Positions 40,201 to 49,044 are shown, counted from the first letter of the stretch. The stretch is DNA of 64,000 bases from Leishmania martiniquensis (GCF_017916325.1 NC_090163.1:959501-1023500); one strand, 5' to 3'. Notes: generated by a model not told the origin, from the sequence alone. Numbers and translations: made by a program.

Positions 40201-40317
40201 CCCGCTGCCGCGACACCACGCGCGCCGGTGCCGGCGCCTCTCACTGCTACGAAGGACTTTTCCGGCTGCCACATCATCGACCTCTTCTACGGCTCCTACC
40301 AGACGTGGTACATGTGA
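37285..40317 (+). CDS. TPR-SET-MYND protein, SMYD4-like putative lysine methyltransferase
   Basis: 1010 aa from the ATG at 37285. Residues 1-110 form TPR-like helices (ALHLEGNGLFEAGRLHEAAH and following). A SET N-terminal strand pattern, GIPRGLTLARAPQPFAVGQ, lies near 345-365. A MYND zinc finger is at about 443-489 (CNAC, CQAC, YCSAAC, HEC: the expected Cys/His spacing). The catalytic part of SET is visible as RHSCEPNC (679-686) followed by GEELTMTIDDRF and a post-SET-like CQCARC. A SET domain split by MYND defines SMYD proteins, and the N-terminal TPR resembles SMYD4. The canonical N of NHSCxPN is Arg here, which may reduce AdoMet binding. Long disordered insertions (about 500-650, and the C-terminus) are present. 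The substrate is unknown. Confidence 0.85.
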   Translation: MASETVRALHLEGNGLFEAGRLHEAAHTFHQAVDVFLTDQIFTKPAVDEFVQIAGNVCVCHHATGNWHACVEAARELLAIYPIIPKAYAAIGMSIVSRLLEQEAEQRRMDAQNSPRMPPRSGEEVRRDARRYLVKLGGVVCTADDAHKYLCRAILLSEGALQVSLGPYVETAVRWVSEQLLSAGLSLEREYGDGVMDQLSVLEESVCDVPPLLDTAPVHIERHSIRVLGAADASDAVLAGIASEGRRAEELPESEAEVILEAIQEGQRIARGQAAAEEESAAADSTLLAAGSDAAGMYPTTAHNSSAVGSASSGSHAAVTPPLEYFLSLQRTRVWVCHAERGGIPRGLTLARAPQPFAVGQHILPAGLAAVADAGVPPAEAPLAVQASTRDLGPRHVDLASLTGTENTLTPAALSSPIAHIGGGARFSMGGLPATESPLLLICNACGREVNLLNFSGARPIGCQACNGVVYCSAACAAVYGDRHDRHECALRLALQRRVAALAAMPSSADPETPLPVGDVLPGGGWNALDLHRRILPLCITVYSGLQSNAPGAAEVRAQVRRGVQRRLRHALPAEIAGTLAEWVNTVKYAAATPAAATDTPSSASVPQDDEEKKRCGCQRRDDHTDAAVAASCATAAAAEEESSLADHLLAIFFMVRLIAVDQAESRCSALYAERLLLRHSCEPNCVWSDTLPGILTARFICKGEELTMTIDDRFPQHWPWKNRQKWFVYHHGVPCQCARCLREGADLHRARGMLSNEVVEQLLTAEVLDHPCPTPAHKHPTHLFHPQVQRLVKHSKLPQERQVPALLCRLHEMRAEVAMYVLPSHYLLEDIRRAVLNVVEAEGRITECAQEAQSSLLFWESHWSGAIPAKAQRLRLLPSLFECGRRRKCHPHQQRRRRRHPGPPADTASVPAEQPQEAPLGRRGSSPSPLSVPTSTEARRRSGGSVCHPLHSIHKAGTDDGDHEESKMKGAPAAATPRAPVPAPLTATKDFSGCHIIDLFYGSYQTWYM

Positions 40318-41168
40318 AGGAGTACAGCGCGGGAGCTGGCGCCAGAAGCCTCGGGTGTGGCCAGCTGGATCGTGGGCTGGGAGACTAGACTGGGCTGCAG
40401 TGACAACACGTATGGTATCTTCGAGCTCTCCGGCGGAACCGCCCTCTACCGCATGGGAGAAGCTGGCGAATCACGGATGGGGAAGGAGAGGGGGGCGGCG
40501 AAGCGGGGTGGCGCACATAGACACGCACCTCTTCCCATCCTTCACGCCCCTCCCGCGAACTGTGCACACCGCCATCCTGCGAATTTTTGCTTACGGTCTC
40601 CTCCCCCTTTTTCCTGTTCACCTACCTTGCGCCCACTGTTTTTTTTTCCCTTCCTCGCCTTCGGCGTCCTCGGCACCTCTCGGTAGTCTTCCCTCTCTTC
40701 CCCCTCCCCCCAAGGGGTAGAGACGATGAGCCGTCGATACGCAGCAGTACGAGGGAGGAGGCTCATGGCGAGCACTCCACTCGTCCTTTCGCGCAGCACT
40801 GCTCGCCTGGACGGAAGTCGACACCCGTGGACACGGGCGCGGCCGTCTGCAGCGGTCTTCCCCAGGGCAATGACGGATACGAGGATGGTGCTGTGATGGT
40901 GCGTATGCACCCCTACTCTGAAACAGAGCACGCTCTGGAGGAGGGGGCCGTGCTGCCGCGTCCACGACGCTCATCGCTGGCAGGCACCTTCCTTTGCCTA
41001 TCGTGTTCTCTTCTCATGCAATCTTTTTCTCACACTTGTCGGACCACATGGCCTTCCGTTCTTTCTCCCCCCTCTCTCCTCTTCTGCATTCCTCCATGAA
41101 CGGGTCGCACACGCCCCGACGCATTCACACACGCTGGCACGAGTCGAAAGAAGCTCACGCAAGGAACC
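40318..41168. other. Intergenic region before RPS17 copy 1
   Basis: 851 bp. CT-rich at about 40590-40715. From 40861 onward the sequence belongs to the duplicated RPS17 unit. No other gene. Confidence 0.6.
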
Positions 41169-41682
41169 ATGGGCAAGATCCGCACCAAGACCGTCAAGCG
41201 CGCCTCGCGCCAGGTGGTGGAGAAGTATTACTCGAAGCTGAACTTCGACTTCTACCAGAACAAACGCGTCATCATGGACGTGACGATTGCGCGGTCCAAG
41301 AAGCTGAAGAACAAGATTGCTGGGTATGCGACGCACATCATGAAGCGCCTGGCGCGCGGCCCCGTGCGCGGTATCTCGCTGAAGCTACAGGAGGAGGAGC
41401 GCGAGCGCCGCATGGACCACGCACCCGCGACGTCCGACGTGGACAAGGTGATCCAGGGCGGCGTGAGCGTGGACAAGAGGACGATGCAGATGCTGCAGCG
41501 CCTCGAGATCGGCGTACCGCGCCGCGTGAAGCGCGCCGACGCCGCCGTGGTGAAGGTGAAGCCGGCGCCGCGCCGCCACCAGCAGAAGAGCACCAAGTAA
41601 GTGCCACAGCGGCATGCGCGCGTGTGCGCCTGTGTGCGTACGCTTCAGGCAGCTGGGCATCTTAGCGAAGGTGTCCGTGCGC
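40861..41682 (+). repeat. RPS17 tandem duplication unit, copy 1
   Basis: These 822 bp recur at 42431-43252 with no difference that I could find, at a constant offset of 1570 bp. The unit covers about 308 bp upstream of the start codon, the whole gene and about 82 bp after the stop. Flanks on both sides are unrelated between copies. Confidence 0.92.
41169..41600 (+). CDS. RPS17: 40S ribosomal protein S17 (eS17), copy 1
   Basis: 143 aa. The N-terminus MGKIRTKTVKRASRQVVEKY is the standard eS17 start, continuing with YYSKLNFDFYQNKR and the conserved helix IARSKKLKNKIAGYATHIMK. It ends with a basic tail (PRRHQQKSTK). Length is close to the usual 130-145 aa. eS17 sits on the small-subunit head/beak. 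The gene is identical at DNA level to copy 2, including its upstream 308 bp, so both copies should have the same splice and leader signals. Confidence 0.97.
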   Translation: MGKIRTKTVKRASRQVVEKYYSKLNFDFYQNKRVIMDVTIARSKKLKNKIAGYATHIMKRLARGPVRGISLKLQEEERERRMDHAPATSDVDKVIQGGVSVDKRTMQMLQRLEIGVPRRVKRADAAVVKVKPAPRRHQQKSTK

Positions 41683-42738
41683 TGATGCAATGGTGGCTGC
41701 AGTGCGAGAGGGAGGGGGTGCTCTGATTATCCGAGTGGAGCGCGCTACGTCAGCACCAGAGAGATCCGCAACCCGCTGCGTCGTGCATGCTGTCGTCTCC
41801 CTGTGCTAGTGTGCGTTAGCGCGCTCCTTCCCCCTCTCCGCCCGGAGTATTTAGCGCATGCACACGGGGCAGTGAGAGAGAGCAAAAAGCAGCCCAACCG
41901 CACAGTTCACCGACTTGTGCGATCGACGGCGCCCGCCCCTTCTCCGGACACCTTCGCTTCGCTTCTGATTTTTGTTTTATTTTGTGATTTACGTTTCGCA
42001 CTTTTCCCCTCTTCGCTCATCTCTGGCAAGTCAGCGCGCCACCGTCCGCATCCGCCTCCACCTCCCCTCGCCGACTGAACCGAGGATGCTGGATGACCGT
42101 TATCGCGACTGCCACGGAGGAGGAGAGCGCGACCTCTCCTTGCGTTGAAAAAGCGAACACGCGCACTTGTACACAACCGGCTGTGGCAGCGCACTGACCT
42201 GCGCGCTCATTGCGGTATGCCCCGCCGTCCGGATCCCACATGCGCTCCTCGGCTTCACTTTGACCTGGCTCTCTGTCCTTGGTGTCGCCGAAGGGCGATC
42301 AGGCGGGGGAGGGAAGGCATCACCTCTGCTGTTACAGCGTTAGATGCCTTCCGCTCTCCGCCCTGCACGCAGGGGAGGTCGCCACAGGCGGAGGCGCTGC
42401 CCGTGGAGGTGTGTGATGGTCTCTCTCTTTCCCAGGGCAATGACGGATACGAGGATGGTGCTGTGATGGTGCGTATGCACCCCTACTCTGAAACAGAGCA
42501 CGCTCTGGAGGAGGGGGCCGTGCTGCCGCGTCCACGACGCTCATCGCTGGCAGGCACCTTCCTTTGCCTATCGTGTTCTCTTCTCATGCAATCTTTTTCT
42601 CACACTTGTCGGACCACATGGCCTTCCGTTCTTTCTCCCCCCTCTCTCCTCTTCTGCATTCCTCCATGAACGGGTCGCACACGCCCCGACGCATTCACAC
42701 ACGCTGGCACGAGTCGAAAGAAGCTCACGCAAGGAACC
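41601..42738. other. Spacer between the RPS17 copies
   Basis: 1.14 kb. Positions 41683-42430 (748 bp) are unique to this spacer, with a T-rich patch near 41965-41990; the rest belongs to the flanking duplication units. No gene supported. Confidence 0.6.
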
Positions 42739-43252
42739 ATGGGCAAGATCCGCACCAAGACCGTCAAGCGCGCCTCGCGCCAGGTGGTGGAGAAGTATTA
42801 CTCGAAGCTGAACTTCGACTTCTACCAGAACAAACGCGTCATCATGGACGTGACGATTGCGCGGTCCAAGAAGCTGAAGAACAAGATTGCTGGGTATGCG
42901 ACGCACATCATGAAGCGCCTGGCGCGCGGCCCCGTGCGCGGTATCTCGCTGAAGCTACAGGAGGAGGAGCGCGAGCGCCGCATGGACCACGCACCCGCGA
43001 CGTCCGACGTGGACAAGGTGATCCAGGGCGGCGTGAGCGTGGACAAGAGGACGATGCAGATGCTGCAGCGCCTCGAGATCGGCGTACCGCGCCGCGTGAA
43101 GCGCGCCGACGCCGCCGTGGTGAAGGTGAAGCCGGCGCCGCGCCGCCACCAGCAGAAGAGCACCAAGTAAGTGCCACAGCGGCATGCGCGCGTGTGCGCC
43201 TGTGTGCGTACGCTTCAGGCAGCTGGGCATCTTAGCGAAGGTGTCCGTGCGC
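42431..43252 (+). repeat. RPS17 tandem duplication unit, copy 2
   Basis: Second copy of the 822-bp unit. Identity begins at CCCAGGGC and ends at GTCCGTGCGC in both copies, with an abrupt change on each side. Confidence 0.92.
42739..43170 (+). CDS. RPS17: 40S ribosomal protein S17 (eS17), copy 2
   Basis: 143 aa, the same protein as copy 1. Its 5' flank is shared with copy 1 for 308 bp, and its 3' flank for 82 bp, after which the sequences diverge, so the two mRNAs should share leaders but carry mostly different 3'UTRs. That could allow stage-specific expression of the same protein, a common pattern for duplicated ribosomal protein genes in Leishmania. Confidence 0.97.
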   Translation: MGKIRTKTVKRASRQVVEKYYSKLNFDFYQNKRVIMDVTIARSKKLKNKIAGYATHIMKRLARGPVRGISLKLQEEERERRMDHAPATSDVDKVIQGGVSVDKRTMQMLQRLEIGVPRRVKRADAAVVKVKPAPRRHQQKSTK

Positions 43253-44388
43253 GCTGCGTAGGGGGTCACGTTTTCTGTTCGTTACCCATTTGGTGCAATG
43301 CCCCTGGGGGGGGGCACCCACGCGGCGCGGAGGCGCGAGGGCATCTGCGAGTAGACCCGGCGCACGCGGCCGCCCACCTCCACCCCTGCCCCACCTCCCC
43401 CACCCGGTGCACCCGAGCTGTTCGATTCGGTCCAACCCTTCCTTTCGTCGTTTCAATGAAAGTTTTTTTGCCTTTTTTCGATTTCACACAGACGTCAAAC
43501 GTCTCACCCAAACAAAAGATGGCACGCACAGCCGCCAACGCGGGGACGCGCAACGGTCTCAGCTCGTCAGTCGCTTGGTGGCGGGGGTCGCAGGGAAGAG
43601 AAAGTAGCGGGCCCGGGGGGCCTAGGGAGTGGTTGAGCAGTGCGACGGCGTTCGGGCGTGCGTCAATGCCTGCAGCGCTCATGCACGTGTGCGCGTGGCT
43701 GGCGGCGCTGCGCATTCGTGGCTGCCGAAAAGTTCACGGCGGCGAAATGCAGACGCGCCCTCTAGACAGACTGCATGCATTGCACGTGCCCCGCTTGCCA
43801 ACGCTCCCTCGCCCAGGCGCCGATAGTGTGCGTCTGCACGGTTCTCGTCTTTGTTTTATCGGCTTAACTCTTGTCTGCAGGTACATGCACATTCACTTGA
43901 GCGCTACGCACAGGTGTCTCCCTCTCTCCTATTACGCGCGCGTGTTTCCTTCGCTCACACCTCCAAGCAGGTGCTCTCTTTCCCCTTGCTTTTCACTGTG
44001 ACAGGGCGTAAATCGCATACGGGCATCCGTACTTGCCGGCACGCTCCTCGCTCAGAGCTCATAGACCCCCCCGCACACACATTCGCATTGTGTTCCCGGG
44101 GGAAAGTGCGCTAATCCATCTCTGCTGCTGTCTCTCACTCGGCGCACTCACTCTTTGCTGGAACAGTTTTGTGTACCTTTCCTGCATTTCTCTTAGGTCA
44201 TGCACGACGAGCAGCTGCACTGCTTCCGCCGCTACACCCGTGTCTTCCCGGCTACAGCGTACGCGCACCACACACCCAGGGTCGGCTGCTCGGTGGCCAC
44301 AGATGCCCGGCACACCCCAAGCACCTCCCCTGCGAGCTCCGCGAGTCGGACAGGCTCAGTGAGGGTTGTGGCACTGCTGTGCTCCAAG
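43171..44388. other. Intergenic region after RPS17 copy 2
   Basis: 1.2 kb. Contains a GC-rich stretch with G and C runs (43305-43410), T-rich runs near 43460-43485 and CT-rich tracts around 43915-43990. No supported gene apart from the uncertain N-terminal extension of the next one (from 44200). Confidence 0.55.
44155..44196 (+). promoter_or_regulatory. Possible trans-splice acceptor near 44196
   Basis: CCTTTCCTGCATTTCTCTTAG ends in AG at 44195-44196, only 3 nt before an in-frame ATG at 44200. If used, the leader would be the spliced leader plus 3 nt, so translation may start at 44200 or the later ATG at 44389. Pattern-based. Confidence 0.4.
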
Positions 44389-44874
44389 ATGCCACCGCGC
44401 GCGATTACCGCAGGCACGACGCCTAAGAAACGCTCGACGTCGTCGCCAACGCCGCCTGCGGAATCTCGTAAGCACCCACGTGAAGACTGTGTCGACGACG
44501 GAGATGCTTCTGCTCTATCGCGGACCTACACCGCACCGTCGAAGCCGCCTCGTGGGGCTGATGGGAAGCGGGAGGGACCAGATGCTGACGACTTGTATGC
44601 GCCTGCACTGTCGGGTGACCCCCCGGTGACGGTCGCATCGAGCGCTGCTGTCCACCACGAGGCGGAGACGCGCACCACCGTTACCAATGCTGTGGAAAGA
44701 AGCTCCCCAACAGCAGCTTCATGCGGCGCATCAGAGCCGGAGCCGACCGCCTCACTCTACGTACGTGTGCAGTACGACAAGACCCTTATCACAACGCTGC
44801 CCATCGAAGTGATGCGAGTGCAGCATCCGCAGGTGCTCATCGACTATCTCCTGTCTATGTCTGTTTGGGCGTAG
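44389..44874 (+). CDS. Small basic/disordered protein with chromo-shadow-like C-terminus
   Basis: 161 aa from the ATG at 44389, or 224 aa if the ATG at 44200 is used. I prefer 44389 because the upstream extension has no clear pattern, but an acceptor near 44196 leaves both open. Residues 1-120 are Ser/Pro/Thr-rich and disordered, with a basic patch TPKKRSTSS near the start that could be a nuclear localisation signal. The last 39 residues are ordered: LYVRVQYDKT, then PIEVMRVQHPQVLIDYLLSM and VWA. By eye this resembles the second half of HP1 chromo-shadow domains, where a strand is followed by CPQ-V-I-FYE-L-W. No family is firmly assigned. Confidence 0.6.
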   Translation: MPPRAITAGTTPKKRSTSSPTPPAESRKHPREDCVDDGDASALSRTYTAPSKPPRGADGKREGPDADDLYAPALSGDPPVTVASSAAVHHEAETRTTVTNAVERSSPTAASCGASEPEPTASLYVRVQYDKTLITTLPIEVMRVQHPQVLIDYLLSMSVWA

Positions 44875-45648
44875 CTTCACGCACGAAGGTGCTGGGAGAT
44901 GCCGAAAGCGGGTGCACGGCATGCACACCCTATGTATGTGTGCGAGGGAGGGCGGTATCTCCCGTCCTGCGCGCGGCGAGGCGCGCGCGCGAGAAGATTG
45001 TGAAGCCGCACGCCTCAGAAATGCACGCGCATTGGTGAGGCTCTGCAGCAAGTCGGTCTTTTTTCTCCGCGTACCTGACCACACCGTGCGTTGCTATCCC
45101 GTCTGGACTTTACGCAGAGCACACGTCTGAAGAGAGACGATTTAGAAGCGACGGAACGAGAGGAAGAGCACACTGTGTGTGGAGACGGCGTAACTGCACG
45201 GGCTCCGGTACACCTCACCAGCGCGCGTGCACGCTTTCTCATTCCGCAACTCCTTTGTGATGTGCGTCACCTCACGCGAGGCGCACTCGAGAGGCGGTCC
45301 TCGTTTACGCTGACGCATGCCATCTATCCTTCCCGCGTTCCCGCACACGCGCGAACGCGTGTCTCACTTCCTCTTAACGCCTCCCGTTCTTCACCTGCCT
45401 CGGGCTCTCTCTCGGCCCCTTTTTTCCCCATCGCGTGCATGGCACACTCTGCGCGATGGTACGTGTACACTGCCACCACCCACCGCTATCACCGCCTCCT
45501 CCCTTCCCCCTCCCCTCCCTCTGCGCTCCTCCTGCCATCCGCACATGGGTCACTGCTCCTTCAGCAGTCTGACAAGCACACTCGCGCCCAGAACAGTGCA
45601 CATTCACCGCCTTCCCCCCTCCACTAACAATTATTTGTGTGCTGCACT
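44875..45648. other. Intergenic region before SF3B1
   Basis: 774 bp. A GC-rich patch of CG repeats at 44969-44992, CT-rich tracts at about 45365-45430 and 45493-45540. No gene supported. Confidence 0.6.
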
Positions 45649-48600
45649 ATGGCGAATGCAGAGGGAGGAGAGCCGCAGGCTCTAAAGAAGCACCGCTGGG
45701 AGGACCCGACAGGCTTCGGCGGCGGCGAAGTTGGCGGCATGACGCCCACGGCGACGCGCTGGCGCTCGGCTACGCCGCGGCAGTATGGCGCCGACACGCC
45801 ACGCCGCACACCAGTGCTATCTAGTGAGACGTCCACGTGGCGCGGCATGGCGACCCCAAACGCGACGCCTTATATGACAGATTTCATTCCAACACCGACC
45901 TTCGGTGCCAGCGGAAGCAGCGGCATGGGCGGCGGCACGCCTTCCACGTTTGGCACACCACGCATGGGCAGCAGTGGCGTCACAGCCGGCGGCAGCACGC
46001 CCCTCTTCGCCAGCGGTAGCACCCCGCGCATAGGCGGGGTCACCCCTCTGTTCACTGGGGCGACCCCGGCGGCCGGGGCAGCCTTCGGCGCCACCCCGAA
46101 CTACCAGTACGAGGGTGAGACACCGCTGCAGTCACATTTCGCTTCCTCTGTGGAGACGCAGTCCATCACGACGGCGGCCATCGAGGCCAAGGCGAAGGCG
46201 CTGGAGAAAGAGTGGCGCCGCAAGAACAAGCGACTCACGAGTGAGTACTTGAACAGCATCTTACCCAGTGAGTTCTTCACCGTCGCAGTGGTGCCACCTG
46301 ACTACAACCCGCTGCCTCCCGAGGAGCCAAACTTTTACGAAATCGCCGTGCGTTCAATGGACGTGTTCGCGATGCAGGCTGGCGCGGCGTCGTCGGTGAC
46401 AGCCGGCCTGGACGCGAACGGGCAGCCTATCAGGTACGACATCCCAGAGGACATGGGCGATGGCATGCCCGCCATGAAGGTCGAGGACGCTGCCGTGTTC
46501 GTCGAGCTGCTGAAGTACCACAAGGCGGAGAAGATCCCTGATGAGCATCTGCCTTCTTACCTCCTCATGAAGAACCTCTTCAAGATCAAGAACGGCGACA
46601 CGATGCAACGCCGCGCCGGCACGCGCTACCTCCTCGACAAGGCAACGATCTTTGGCAGCCACTTCATCTTCCAGCGCCTGAGCTACATCTGGAGCTCTGA
46701 CATTCTAAACATTGAGGAGAAGCACTACTTCATCGATTTTATAAAGTCGCTGCTGCAGCAGATGGGCAAGGAGGCGCGGCGGTTCACCAAGGAGGTGGTT
46801 CACCTGGTGGAGCCGCTGCTCACGGCGCACGAGCGCATTCTGCGGGACGACGGCAAGCAGGTACTGACCTTGTTGACACGGGTCGTGGGGTTCCAGGCGG
46901 TATTCGCGGTGATTCGAGAGGACTTTGGCCACGCCGAGAGTATAGTGCGCCGCCACACGGCTCGCGTCATGGCGGTGGTCGGTTACGCCGCCGGTACCGA
47001 GGAGGTGACGGCGGCGCTGCGCGACATGTCCTACGCCCCGTCGGCGCTCGCTCGGCAGACAGTCGTGCGCTCAATGGCGGAGCTGGCGAAGATGGTGGGC
47101 CACGCGCTCATGGCGGCGCTTCCGGAGATGGTGGCGATGCTGGAGCGCTTGCTGCGCGACGAGAAGCGTGTGCAGCGTGACGCGGCCCTGGCGGTGGCGG
47201 CGATCGCAGAGGCGACGGCACCGGACGGCATTGAAGAGCTAGCACCGCTGGTCGACGTCATCTGCGAGGAGTGCATGAAGGGCATCGGCAGCATGGCGTC
47301 GCCCTTCATCCAAGCTTTTGGTGCGCTGGTCCCCCTCATGTCCCCCTTCGACGCGCAGGCTCGCACGGCGGCGATGATGCCAAACCTCGTCAATCAGTTC
47401 AGCACACCTGAGGACGAGTTCCGCCGCGTTCTCATATCCGTCGTGCGGAAGTGCGTCTTGGCGGAGGGCGTGACGCCGCAGTTCATTCGTCAGACAATTT
47501 TAGAGCCGTTCTTCGAGGGCTTCTGGCGCGTGCGCCGCCTCGCCGCGGAGCGTCAGACATCAGGCAGTCTTGTGGCGACGACAGTCGAGATTGCGAAGAA
47601 GCTCGGCAGCGTGGATGTGCTCGTCAAGCTGTCGCCGGATATGAAAGATGAGAGCGAGGAGTACCAGCGCATGGTGCTGACCGCCATCAAGAAGGTCGTC
47701 GACGCCACCGGGATGGAGGCTGCCCCCGATACGCTCGTAACCTTCGTCCTCGACGGCGCCATCGCCGCCGTGCGCCAGGATGAGCTTGGCACGAGCAAGT
47801 TGGTGATGAATGTGCTTGCAACCATCTGCAACGCGCTTGCAGCGCGGCTGCGGCCGTACCTGAAGCAGGTGTTCGACTTGATCAAGCGCCGCCGCGAGAA
47901 CCGTGAGGCCTCGATGCGGGCGCAGACGGCTGACCTAGTCTCACGCATCGCTCACACGGTCATGCTGGCGGACGGCGCCGTGTTCCTGCAGGACCTGGGG
48001 CTGAGCCTGTACGAGCGGCTCGAGGACCCGGACCCGCGGGCGCTGAGCGCGAACTTGCGCGCGGTGCGCTCCATCTTGGCTGAGTTAGGCTCCCGCCGAT
48101 TCAAGCCCTCGGTGCGTGAGCTGCTGAAGCGTCTCACCTTCGTCATTAAGAGCCGCAACAGTCAAGTGCAGAACGGCGCCATTGCCCTCATCGAGGATAT
48201 CGCGACCAACTACGATGCGGATGTCGACGCGATTCACCTGCACCAGCTGGCCACCCGCGGGCTCTTTGAGCTGCTGGACTCCCCGCAACGAGCGACACGG
48301 CACGCATGCGCGCGCACCTTTGGCGTGATCGCGAAGAAGATTCGCCCCTTCGCCATCATCCTGGAGCTGGTCGACAACTTCCGTCAGGACAAGCGGCAGA
48401 TTCGTATCTGCACGGCCGTGGCCCTCAGCGCCATCGCGAAGGAGTGCGGCCCCTTCACCATCATCCCGTACCTCCTGAACGAGTTCAAAATCAGCGAGGG
48501 AAAGCAGGTGGCCGTCATTGTGCAGCACTCGGTGCTCAAAGCGATCCGCTACATCTTCGAGGCGATTGGCCCGATAGGCAAGGAGTACGTCTTCCCGATG

Positions 48601-49044
48601 ATTCCGCTGCTGGAGAGGGCCTTGACGGAGACGAATATACAAATGCGCCGCATGGCTGTGGAGGCCAGTCGCGCGATTCTGCTGGCCGTGGCCGGCAACG
48701 ATGGCTTCGAGGAGGTCGCGGTGCACTTGCTGAACTTCATACACCCGAACCTTGTGGAGTTGCTGGCAAAGAACGAGGCGAAAATTAGCGAGGAGCGCCT
48801 CAAGATGGTCACAGCAGTCGTGAGCTACTACGAGGCCGCGCGGGTGGTGATCGAGCCTGGGAAGCTGCTGCAGTATCTCCTGCAGGGCCTCTTCCACCCA
48901 GCGCGCAAGGTGCGCGACATCTACCGCCGCACTTACAACCTGCTTTATGTCGGCAGCCCAGAGAGCCTTGTCCCCTATTACCCACGCATCGAGAATGATG
49001 CGGCGCACACGTACGTGCGCCACGAGCTTGAGCTTCTCCTATGA
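45649..49044 (+). CDS. SF3B1: Splicing factor 3B subunit 1 (SF3b155)
   Basis: 1131 aa from the ATG at 45649. SF3B1 is the HEAT-repeat core of U2 snRNP SF3b, which holds the branch-site duplex. The N-terminus has a UHM-ligand-like basic-Trp motif, KKHRWEDP, and about ten Thr-Pro sites between 35 and 150 (TPTATRW, TPRQ, TPRRTP, GGTPSTFGTP, TPLF), as in the phosphorylated N-terminus of other SF3B1 proteins. It is much shorter than the human N-terminus (human total about 1304 aa). From about 170 the whole protein is HEAT repeats; PPEEPNFYEIA, TMQRRAGTRYLLDKA, AALAVAAIAEATAPDGIE and the C-terminal RKVRDIYRRTYN are characteristic. In trypanosomatids it serves mainly trans-splicing of every mRNA. 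Confidence 0.97.
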   Translation: MANAEGGEPQALKKHRWEDPTGFGGGEVGGMTPTATRWRSATPRQYGADTPRRTPVLSSETSTWRGMATPNATPYMTDFIPTPTFGASGSSGMGGGTPSTFGTPRMGSSGVTAGGSTPLFASGSTPRIGGVTPLFTGATPAAGAAFGATPNYQYEGETPLQSHFASSVETQSITTAAIEAKAKALEKEWRRKNKRLTSEYLNSILPSEFFTVAVVPPDYNPLPPEEPNFYEIAVRSMDVFAMQAGAASSVTAGLDANGQPIRYDIPEDMGDGMPAMKVEDAAVFVELLKYHKAEKIPDEHLPSYLLMKNLFKIKNGDTMQRRAGTRYLLDKATIFGSHFIFQRLSYIWSSDILNIEEKHYFIDFIKSLLQQMGKEARRFTKEVVHLVEPLLTAHERILRDDGKQVLTLLTRVVGFQAVFAVIREDFGHAESIVRRHTARVMAVVGYAAGTEEVTAALRDMSYAPSALARQTVVRSMAELAKMVGHALMAALPEMVAMLERLLRDEKRVQRDAALAVAAIAEATAPDGIEELAPLVDVICEECMKGIGSMASPFIQAFGALVPLMSPFDAQARTAAMMPNLVNQFSTPEDEFRRVLISVVRKCVLAEGVTPQFIRQTILEPFFEGFWRVRRLAAERQTSGSLVATTVEIAKKLGSVDVLVKLSPDMKDESEEYQRMVLTAIKKVVDATGMEAAPDTLVTFVLDGAIAAVRQDELGTSKLVMNVLATICNALAARLRPYLKQVFDLIKRRRENREASMRAQTADLVSRIAHTVMLADGAVFLQDLGLSLYERLEDPDPRALSANLRAVRSILAELGSRRFKPSVRELLKRLTFVIKSRNSQVQNGAIALIEDIATNYDADVDAIHLHQLATRGLFELLDSPQRATRHACARTFGVIAKKIRPFAIILELVDNFRQDKRQIRICTAVALSAIAKECGPFTIIPYLLNEFKISEGKQVAVIVQHSVLKAIRYIFEAIGPIGKEYVFPMIPLLERALTETNIQMRRMAVEASRAILLAVAGNDGFEEVAVHLLNFIHPNLVELLAKNEAKISEERLKMVTAVVSYYEAARVVIEPGKLLQYLLQGLFHPARKVRDIYRRTYNLLYVGSPESLVPYYPRIENDAAHTYVRHELELLL

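Noticed and set aside
41816..42241. Short frames in the spacer between RPS17 copies
   Set aside because: No ATG-initiated frame with plausible composition; no resemblance to a third ribosomal gene copy.
44969..44992. CG-rich alternating tract GCGCGCGGCGAGGCGCGCGC
   Set aside because: Considered as Z-DNA or a regulatory site, but simple GC-rich sequence of this length is common in this kind of genome and nothing else supports a function.
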